Shown here: positions 55,024 through 64,000 of the stretch, one piece after another
How the letters are laid out: each line of letters opens with the position of its first letter
Position numbering within the stretch: the first letter of the stretch is position 1
Source of the DNA: Agrypnia vestita
Taxonomy: Eukaryota; Arthropoda; Insecta; Trichoptera; Phryganeidae
Reading direction: 5' to 3'
NCBI GenBank assembly: GCA_016648135.1
Contig: JADDOH010023089.1
Location: 62,001-126,000, forward strand
Length of the DNA: 64,000 nt
The notes under the pieces: generated by a model
Databases searched by the model: none
Told to the model about the DNA's origin: nothing
What the model saw: only the letters and a program-made list of their open reading frames with translations
Program-made: the position numbers and the translations under genes

Positions 55024-56257
55024 CAGTAAAACCTCGTTAGTGCATAATTTAAAGAACCCAATTTTTTTTTAATTATGTGGAACCCCGTTAATTCAAAATT
55101 CAAGGTACCAAAAAAAATTGCAGTGCCAAAAATTATAGAACTAAATAAAAAAAACTCTTAATTTTGTGAAAAACGTATTTCAACAAATCATTATGAAAAC
55201 ACTATATAGTATATACGAAAAATAAACACCCAAAGATCGCGTTTGCTGTTCTCACATGAAAAAAATCAAATAATTTTTTTTATTTCACCAGACAATCAAA
55301 ATGTTTAGTTATCTTTTAATTTTTGGAAGGCTTATTTTAATTCACACATTTTTAACTTTCGATTCCTTCTCTAGTTACTAATAACTTAATAAAAATAATA
55401 AAATACAATTGTCAATAATTATGTGAAATAATAAGATAATAATTTAAAAACATAATTTCAATATGTATCAGGTACACAAACTAAAACTATCCACACACAT
55501 CAAGGAAACCAACAGAAGAAAGTATACATAAAATTCCCCAGTTTTAGGGATTATATGTATATTACACAATCAAAAAGCTATGTGCATTACATATTAGTTT
55601 TTTATAACTTCTTAAAAAAATTAAATTATGTGACTTAAAATGTATTGATTTGTGGTGCAAGGGTCTGAAAATTATTTTGAATTAAGAAATACCGGGGTTT
55701 TCGAATTATGGGGGTTAATTTACTATAAAATTAACATTTTGTGTATTTTAAAAATTTCAAATTCATTCGAAATTCAAGGGACCCAAAAAAAACATTTCGA
55801 ATAACGCGAAACCTGGTTAATTCTAAATTCAAGGTACAAAAAAAAAATTGCGAAATTCGCCAAAAATTGTAAAACTTGTGAAAAAAGTGATTTAGTGAAA
55901 AACGTCTTTATTTTTGCATATTTCAAGAGATCATTTTGAAAACGTAATATTTATTATGCTAATACAGAGACCGCCATATTTCTTTACCAAAGTATCCGAA
56001 ATTGACATATCTGTTGTTCTCACTTGCGAAAAAAATCAAAATATTTTTTCATTTTCGTCAAGTTAAAAAAAAAAATTGAATTATGTGAACTAAAACGTAT
56101 TGATTTATGGCGCAAAGGGCTAAAAGTTATTTCGAATTACGAATTACCGGGGTTTTCGAATTATCGGGGTTAATCTAAAATGAAATTAGCATTTTGGCAC
56201 TTGTGGGTGTGAAAAATATTGAATTATGGCGAATTTCAAATTATCGGGGTTTTACTG
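55024..56257. mobile_element. pogo-type MITE (CAGTAAAACC family), long copy
   Basis: It starts CAGTAAAACCTCGTTAGTGC after TA and ends ATCGGGGTTTTACTG; the right TA has become GA. Internal ends near 55780-55830 (GAAATTCAAGGGACCC twice) suggest two copies fused or a partial duplication. Confidence 0.7.
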
Positions 56258-56280
56258 GATGATTTTATTTCCAATATCAC

Positions 56281-56505
56281 TGATTGATCAAACTGTTATT
56301 TTAACCAGTTACACACGTTACTGTCATTAGAGATTTGTATTTAATCTTATCACTGATCGGTAACTGAGAATTTAACTGTTGTCTAATATCGATGGTTGCC
56401 TATCTAATTGCGAAAAATCAATTACCAATCATCGATACAATCAAATAAAAATCTCATAAATAAAATCCAAATTGGGTATCCAGTTAAAAATAACACTAAC
56501 TGTTG
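56281..56505. repeat. TAGTGATGG-type MITE, decayed copy
   Basis: AAACTGTTATTTTAACCAGT, ACCAATCATCGATACAATC and CCAGTTAAAAATAACACTA match the copies at 33103 and 10384. It sits directly right of the pogo-type copy. Confidence 0.6.
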
Positions 56506-59500
56506 GCAATACTTTTGTAATTACAGTTTAGACGTCCTTATTAATGCTCTTGTGACTCATATTGAAATACCGTTGAGGACTGCGCGGAGGGTTTGAATTG
56601 TACTTTTGGGGAAGGATACTCAGTTATGGATGTTAATAATAAAACAGTGCATCTTTTTATATAACACAGTTCGCGACTATATGGGTAAAAACAAAACAAC
56701 ATTATATTGGAATAATTTTTAATAAAATTAATTAATACTTAGTCTATAAAATATACTTTATTCTGACTTAATTCTTATTATGCACGATCAACGACCGCAA
56801 ATAAACATACATCATTCTCATATCTTTGTAAGTAAGAATATGAAACGTACGCTTATTACAAAGTAACAAAAGAATCACAACATTTTACAAAATATTTTTG
56901 CCAATGTTTATAAATAACATTGGTGTAATGTTTCTTTTATATAAAATGATGACTCACAGAAAAGCATTGTGAGTGATGTTACTTACTAGGAATAAGAAAA
57001 TACAACTGAGTAGACAAGGCAAAGCTATTTAATGGTAACATTATGCATACATTTTCACTCAAAAAGAACAATCCCCATCGTTTCGTTGCTTGGTAAGGAT
57101 ATAATTTGAAATTGAATTGTAAGTAAAGGCACTCGAAACGAGCTTCACATTTATTAATTTGGAAGCTAATAGACTAAAAACTAATAAATTAAAAAGACAA
57201 AACAAAGATCAAAAATATATCTATTTAATAATTTGAACAAACACTAGTCCAGGAAAAAAATCATTTTTAGAATAATATAATAATGTATTAAAATTTTAAC
57301 AAAATAACAGATATTTATTTCCCATAAAGCGAACGAAATGGGTATATGAAGTATGTAATCTAAATTATGAAAATAAACTAGAAAAACCCTCGATACTTTA
57401 TGCAATGAACAATATGTTATAAATGATGTACATATTATATATAGTATAATTATAATACGATTAAACAAGATATAATAAATTAAAAGATTGCAATTACTTA
57501 AATTTTCTTAAATCCTAACTTTTTGAAATAATCATTAAATATTAAAATAATTTACCACAAAGGAAATTTATATGTGCAAGCAAGGTTTCTTCGGGGCAGT
57601 CTTTCTTCTCCAAATTACTGCTGTTCACGCTGGTTCCAAGAAAATTCTCAAAGTGCCTTTTCAAGTGCAGCAGAATATCCATTCACTCGAGTGTGTTGGC
57701 ATTAGTGCGGTTGTATATTCCTTATCCATATCTCGGACTGCATCAATAAGGATGTTTGCTTTTTTTTTTAATTTCATGCAGATGAAAGAATAAGGGAAAA
57801 GTATATAGTATTTTTAAAAATTATATTTTTTTTGTCTAATTTGTAGGGCCAAAATTTTGATTTAAGAGTTGGACAGCAAATATTTTATTCATAATCAAAA
57901 TAATATCACCACAGCTTCACATTGAGATTAATATTTTTCAACTAAGTGGTGATGTGCCTTTCACTAGATTAAATACAAAACTTCCATTCATTATGTTCTT
58001 ATTTAAAATATTTAATAAACAAATTCACTTTAATTACGCACTTACATTTAAAAATGTTATACATATAAATCAGCACCAAAAACATTTTTATTATTTAGTT
58101 TTTTTGGACAGAATTCTATTTAAATATCTATCTATTAATATTGATGAAATTGTTTAAAATTTTGCTTATAAAAAGGAAGCTTAACAAGATACCACAGTGT
58201 GTAAAATATATTTGATATTCAATTTCAAAAATTGTGCTAAGTAAGAATATTCATTTAGAAAATAATTAAGTACAAAAATATTATAATTTTTGGAGGGATG
58301 GAAAATTAAAAAATGGCTATGAAAATTCCAGACAGACATTAGTGTCTCATTTTTGATAATTTACAATGTCCCACGTACAATCCAGATCAAAATACATTAG
58401 ATACAAAAAATGATTTCCCAGGATCCAGATTAACAGATTAATTATAGAAGATGTTCAAAGTATAAATAATATTTTTTGTATCGAGAATTCTTTTCGAAAA
58501 TGATTAAGATAATAAGTACGAAAACAGTCGTCCAAAAGCATTCTTAAAATTAATTTCAATGACAGGGTGCTTAATGTAATAATGGTCAATTTTTGTCATA
58601 CTGAGTAACCCCAAACATATTTTTGGTGGACGCGAACTCATTTATATCCGTATTGAATAATAAATAATTAATCTACTTTAGATGGGTGTTCTGTAATGTT
58701 TGTTGATATGGCAGTGCATGTTGTGGGGTCTTATTTTTTGACATCATCTAGTACCAAATAATTTCCACTTTTGTTTGTATGATCAAAAAATTCAAAAAAG
58801 TTAAATTCTGTGATTTAATATCCGATTAATTAATTTCACAATCAAGCTCCAAAAGTGAATACATTAGATATGAAACAAATATGTTCTTTCAAGAAATAAA
58901 ATAGTTGATTTTTTCCTAGAGCACATTCATATAATATGTAAATTGGCACACTATTTCAAAGTCATTTTTATTTGCACGAAAAATAATCATTATCAGAAGT
59001 GGGCTCGGACCACCGTACATTGAATCATAAGGATTCTGTTGCACAGGACTTTGGATGGTTATCATTCATTACTAACATTTTATTTCATTTCTTTCAACGC
59101 CCTAATTTGGAAGTCAATAAAATATCTCATTACGACAAAGCCGACATGCTGTTGGTAAAAATGGAATACTCTGAGAAGTTGTATAATTCTTTAAATATAT
59201 ATTTTAAAAATCAAATTTAAGATTAACTATAGCTAAATAGAAGCATATTTATATGTCTGTATATAGTAACAATATATTTCAATGCAAGGCATTTATAAAT
59301 AAATTGATTGAAATTGATTAGGAAAGCTATATTTCAGGAAGCCAATACAAACATGGAAAACATAAGTTGTGGCTGATCGTACCTAAAATTTGTACAAATC
59401 GCACAATATTTTATTATTGTACAACTTAACCAGATTACACAGCAAAATGTAATTTATAACTACTTACACAATCTAAAAATTATTTGAAAACTGTATAAAA

Positions 59501-60942
59501 AGTATCCTAATTTGTTTAGTACCACTGGAAGGCCTCCATAACTCTCATTAAATAAGTAAAGGCCCGACCCTGAAAATGTCACCCTCGCATTCACAGCGTG
59601 GTGAGTCCAATGATTTGGATTATCGGTGAACGGTCTGAGAGACATTCATTATCACCATCGCCCTGGCACATCGTTTCTTTCCACACATCTGTGCATAAGC
59701 AGACTATATGCCGCTAAAAGTGGTCAAACATTTAGATTAATCAGTCACCTGCCTACTAATACTAGTGAATAGAGCTAACTTTATTACAAATAAAGTTTGG
59801 AAAACAGTTGTTAGCAAACAAGGCCATCGAGGGTGTGATGCAACGTGCCTAGCCATGGTGCATTTATACGAAAAACTCACCTGCTCGCATTATAATAAAG
59901 ATAGAATAGATGCACATACATGCATTAAAAAAACACAACAATTCTCAATGACTCGTGGATCATATTCTATTTGGAAAATGAATAATTTTGAATTAATAAT
60001 GTTACCAGTGTAAAAAAATATATTTGAGTAATTTTGATTTCAAAAAATTAGAATTTGTATAGATAATAAATTATACGTAGAAAATGTATACAAGAAGAGA
60101 TTAGAAAATCTGTTGCATTTAGTGGCATGTAATGTGTTGAGAAATAGTTTTCCACTTTAAAATAATCCCCAAATAGAAATATAATTTTACTTTCGCAAAC
60201 TCACTCAAAGACATTATTTTGAGGGTCTTATTATTTGATTATTATCATCTGATCCATGATACTGATTGGTGTATCAAATGGGTTTGGTTATCAAGCATTG
60301 TTTTAAGCGAGCATTCTGTGGTGTCGGGAAGGGAATATAAAGTAATTTTAACATAATAAAGTAGCTAAAACAAAAATACAATTAAAATTTTTTGTGGCTA
60401 ATGATATTACATTCAGTAATTGAAAAGTTTGCATCATACTAATTAAAATATAAGATAAAACAAATCTCTCACTGTCCTTCTAACAAGGCCATACACATCA
60501 TCATAAAGGTTAAGATAAAATAAATAAACAAAATATTTTCTGTCATACAAACTGTAATTATAAAATAATTAAATTTCAATTCCCAAATGACTGTTATGAT
60601 ATTATTTCATTCTCACTCCCATCATGTTGATTGTACCTTCAATAATAAATATACAACAATGCGTATTCCGCAGGCATTTTTGAAATGAAATATAATAGAA
60701 TTAAAGAAAGAACACTTCATATATGGAGTTTAATTGATAAGCTACCTTCAAAACTCAACGAAGTTTTTGGTAAAGTTAGTATTACATTCACGGTATGAGC
60801 AGTAAAGCTTACATTGAAGGCAGGTAGAAAATTCTGTACTGTGTTAAAATGTACCCCCATTTCTTTAATTTATAATTTTACAACAAAAAGAGAACCAAAA
60901 AATGATTTAAGCAGATACAGAGAGAAGAGGAAGGAGTGGCCG
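56506..60942. other. Intergenic or CLIC 3'UTR, no firm gene
   Basis: AT-rich DNA downstream of CLIC. Small frames at 57540-57680 (-), 58999-59220 (+) and 59765-60013 (+) have coding-like stretches but no support I can name; see findings. Confidence 0.4.
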
Positions 60943-61029
60943 CTAGTCGTCTCCCTGGCCAATATTAATGGGGATAGACGTTGTGAAAGTTGGTGTCTCC
61001 AATTCTTCATGCTTCTTCATCTTAAGCAT
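60943..61029 (-). CDS. Clic: CLIC terminal exon
   Basis: Acceptor GATTACAG; 28 codons from MLKMKKHEELE to GQGDD, then TAG. The end differs from the shorter tail usual in flies. Confidence 0.9.
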   Translation of the reverse strand: MLKMKKHEELETPTFTTSIPINIGQGDD

Positions 61030-62131
61030 CTGTAATCATAACATTATTTAACGATGTTAGTATACATACATATATTATGGGTCGTTTTAATTGACGTATT
61101 TGTCTAAAAAGGTATAGTGGATTGCCAAAGACGTCGCCAAGAATACGCTAGAACTATACATATTCATATTACAACATGTTCCATTAACAACACCTGAACT
61201 GATAGTCACATTTGTTGAACAAGTTAGTGATAATAAGTAATGTTGAAAATTAATGTTACCTGCTGTAGTTTATAATGGTTGATAATGTCTTGATCCGCTG
61301 GACAGGACTGAGTGAAAGCATCCAGCTGGTACATGTGGTGCATGTAGCGCCAGAGCGCTCGGAGTGTTGCCTGAAAAGCAGGTTAAAAATATATTAATAT
61401 CGAGGATTAGCCTTCCCTCGTTGGTGCTGCTAACTGAGTTGACATTTCCTCTAATTATTTGAATATCTCTGTAAGTATGCTAAATACAGAGTTCATTTTT
61501 TAGGCATTCCTCTGTAATGTATTGGAAAAAATAATTGAGATCTGTAAATATTTACTGGACGCAATAAAAAAATGGTTTTCGAAGAAGTTGGCATTAATTT
61601 GTCAATATGTGTATGTATTGGGGTGGGGAGCGATGCGGGGAGCAAGTGCGAGGTGCAGAGTGCGGTGCGCAGTGCATACTGTGCTTGATCTCAGACTCAG
61701 TACTGAGTCTACAATCAAGCTTTTTAGTTTTAAGATTATTTAGAAATTTGTAAGACAGTAAAAGAGTTTATCATATTTGAACAAAGCCTTCAGTGACAAT
61801 AGTACACTTCTTAAAGAACATGAAATATAGAGAATTTTTTTAGACTGTTAAAGTAATAAGAATAAAATAGTTAAATTGTTTCACCAACCGGAATTTCAAA
61901 GTCCACAAAGTATTTGGCAGCGACTCGGATGTGCTGTAGGCGCGGCATGAGCTCGCAATCAAAGCAACACATGGTATCCCCAGTTAGGAAACGAGTTCCT
62001 CTTTTGGCCAAGAGGTTGTCTATCCTGGACAGGTGGGACAGGAGCTTGGCAGACTTCTGCTCATCCTTTCTAACCAGCGCCAGCTTTAGCTTCGAATACA
62101 GGTTCTCGATCAATGTTGCCACTTCTTTGTC
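60943..62131 (-). CDS. Clic: Chloride intracellular channel (CLIC), C-terminal three exons
   Basis: Exons 62131-61889, 61370-61260 and 61029-60943 join in frame (phase 0 at each junction) into 146 residues and a TAG. The first codes for DKEVATLIENLYSKLKLALV through RFLTGDTMCCFDCELMPRLQ, the second for WRYMHHMYQLDAFTQSCPAD, the third for MLKMKKHEELETPTFTTSIP. These are the all-alpha C-terminal half of the GST-like CLIC fold and match insect Clic closely. CLIC proteins are soluble GST/glutaredoxin-like proteins that can insert into membranes; the N-terminal thioredoxin-like half and its redox motif must be encoded upstream, beyond the window. Introns here are 518 and 230 bp. A TA-flanked MITE lies in the intron upstream of the first exon. 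Confidence 0.95.
61260..61370 (-). CDS. Clic: CLIC penultimate exon
   Basis: Acceptor CTTTTCAG and donor GTAACA; 37 codons, ATLRALWRYM to INHYKLQQ. Confidence 0.93.
61889..62131 (-). CDS. Clic: CLIC exon with GST-C core
   Basis: Acceptor CTTAAG (pyrimidine-poor) and donor GTTGGT, less usual but the only sites that keep the frame FEIP|ATLRALW. 81 codons. Confidence 0.9.
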
Positions 62132-62241
62132 CTTAAGATTTTTTTTTCACAGATTAGATTAATTCTTAAACAACACAATTATGTTTACATGGACGAGATA
62201 CGGATCTTTCATCTCAGAGATTTGTGGTAAAGGCCAGTATA

Positions 62242-62684
62242 CAGGGTGTCTCACAGCTAGTAGCAAAAACTTAACAGGTGGATTTCCTGCCTTGGTAATG
62301 AGTCGAAAATGTTCAGGCAATCATCAATAGTTATGGAGATATGCAATATCAAAGTTTGCATCAATATTTTTAGCTTACCTATATTATGCATAAAGTTAAA
62401 CTATCAGTTTAGTAATCTATTATTGCATATAATAAGGTTTTTATTATTTTATTCGACTTGTATTAAAGCGAATAAATTTTTCATAATGAATATAAGTTAT
62501 TGTAATTATACTTCTACTTTTTGCAAAAAATAAGTCAGAAGTATTGAAAAATAAATTGCAAACATTGATATTGCATTTCTCCATAACTATTGATATTAAG
62601 GTCATGGTTGCTCGAACATTTTCGACTCGTTATTAAGGCAGAAATCACCAGTAAAGTTTTTGCTACACGCTATGAGACACCTTG
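62242..62684. mobile_element. 443-bp TA-flanked MITE, CAGGGTG type
   Basis: Ends CAGGGTGTCTCACAGC and, inverted, CAAGGTGTCTCATAGC extend through TAGCAAAAACTT; TA on both sides. Same family as 49315-49699. It lies in a CLIC intron. Confidence 0.82.
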
Positions 62685-63029
62685 TATTATATCAGCTGCA
62701 TCTTTCTACTCTCGTGTACAAAATTAATCATAGCTCGTTCTGCACTCAACTCTGTACTGTCTGTCTTTTATGAGCCTTTTGAGATTCTGAATCTTCAAGA
62801 TAATTCAAAGTCTTTTACATTCTTGTATACACGCTATATACACGCTATAATATTTCAAATCAAGAGGATCTTTAACTTAAAAAAGAGAACTTAAACTTCA
62901 TCTTTAGATTACTGGTGAAGGGAATCTGAAAATTTATCAGTAATTTTAAATCTCTAAGGCTAGAAAAAGAATGTTTCCAGCATTGTATCCAACCTAAGTG
63001 AAAAAAAAAAACCTAAAATGTCCACCAAG

Positions 63030-63470
63030 AAGTTACAGCACCTTGACGTTTTCAAAAACTCACATTTTTTCGCTTTATCTTATAGCTTGGAGTTCTATGA
63101 ATAAATTGAGTCAAACTCATTCAAAAATTCCAAAAATAAATGAGTTATAGCAACTGGAACCTAGCGGGGTATGTAAATTTTTAAACATATTATATTATTC
63201 TTTTGTTTTTTTCTCGAAACTCCCCTTTTCACATTTTTGGAGATATCCCAAACACTATTTAACAGATTTTGTTATAATTTTGCAAACATCTAACTTATAA
63301 CATTATATCTATGATTTTTTGAAAAACTGTGCTATTTGTTTATTATGGAATTTATAACTTCGATTTTTATAGGAAAAAAATTGAAATTATTTTCAAACTG
63401 ATCTCAATTGCACAAAAAAAATATCTTGGAATTTGAATGTAATTTTTGACTCTCCAAGGAGGTGCAATCC
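63030..63470. repeat. Dispersed ~440-bp repeat, copy 2 (inverted)
   Basis: Reverse-complement partner of 41167-41610. Shared blocks include ATCTAACTTATAACATTATA and GCTTTATCTTATAGCTTG. Confidence 0.65.
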
Positions 63471-63623
63471 CCCTTAATAGTGAATTTCATTGCTGCAGAT
63501 AAACAAGAAGAGTAAAGTAAAATATTGAAAACTTATATTTGTTAAGAGAAAGTGTTATTAAAATATTATTAAACAGAGATTCTGGTTAAATTATATTGTA
63601 AACTAAAAAAATAAAGGTCATAA

Positions 63624-63890
63624 CAGTTGCTCTTTCTAATGTAGTGTTATGGGTGTTTGTTGCTTTGTGTGAAATGAAAAACGGATTACATGAAACAAAT
63701 TAAATAAACTAAAAAATAATTGTAGCACTTTTTGAAATACAACTAGCGCCATCTATTAACATTCGCAGAAAGTTTTCTTGGATATATATCAAAAATAAAA
63801 ATCGAGCCATAAATATCGTGATATATGTCATGATATATATCCGCGGATATATATCCTCGAACCCTGATAAAAAAATTGGATTTTTTGTAT
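63624..63890. repeat. Copy of the minisatellite-bearing repeat (inverted)
   Basis: ATGGGTGTTTGTTGCTTTGTG and AACTAGCGCCATCTATTAAC match the reverse complement of 31410-31860, with a single tandem unit. Confidence 0.7.
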
Positions 63891-64000
63891 AAAAATTGGA
63901 TTTTTTCGAACCCTGAATACGGCAAACCATGCAGCTGCCTCTATGGCGGCACTCGAGTGCTAAGGGTTGAATTGATAGTACGGGATAACATACTTGAACA

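Noticed and set aside
59460..60013. Frames at 59460-59645 (-) and 59765-60013 (+) as genes
   Set aside because: Neither has a motif, a supported start or splice partners. They probably lie in or near the CLIC 3' region.

Overview
This window is nuclear DNA from an insect, AT-rich and crowded with transposons. The evidence is eukaryotic split genes with GT-AG introns, a nuclear-type tRNA-Leu, and proteins that read like insect orthologues: a myeloid leukemia factor (MLF) and a chloride intracellular channel (CLIC) whose C-terminal exons follow the insect form closely. I cannot fix the order from sequence alone; the transposon mix (pogo/Tigger, mariner, hAT, DIRS, palindromic MITEs) would suit a hemipteroid insect, but that is a weak inference.

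Layout. 1-1.2 kb: transposase remnants. 1.28-28.2 kb (+): the last six coding exons of MLF, with introns up to 9.1 kb. These introns hold most of the notable mobile DNA: a PIF/Harbinger-like element, pogo-type MITEs, a hAT MITE, a complete-looking DIRS tyrosine-recombinase retrotransposon inserted in a mariner-like element that abuts a TA-flanked MITE, a 1.1-kb TTAA-flanked near-perfect palindrome, a Tigger transposase split by a 3.3-kb insertion, and a second long hairpin beside a deleted pogo element. 28.2-34.5 kb: intergenic, several inverted-repeat elements. 34.7-37.6 kb (-): a four-exon gene for a protein I cannot name, with a Cys-His-Asp arrangement like arylamine N-acetyltransferases; a CpG-rich stretch to about 39.4 kb lies at its 5' side. 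39.4-49.8 kb: repeats (MITEs, LINE fragments, a hAT with nested insertions). 49.9 kb (-): tRNA-Leu(UAA). 50.5-51.5 kb (+): an intact single-exon Nudix hydrolase of the NUDT8/CoA-diphosphatase type. 51.5-60.9 kb: intergenic, with a tRNA-derived SINE and pogo-type and LINE remnants. 60.9-62.1 kb (-): three C-terminal exons of CLIC; its 5' exons lie beyond the window.

The host genes form two convergent pairs (MLF with the NAT-like gene, NUDT8 with CLIC). Nothing suggests a shared pathway or operon. The strongest candidates for new biology are the uncharacterised NAT-like gene, the DIRS element whose recombinase lacks the usual His/Lys of its H-x-x-R box, the two long MLF-intron palindromes that would be transcribed as hairpins, and a decayed minus-strand gene at 4.3-4.8 kb from a poorly described transposon-associated family.
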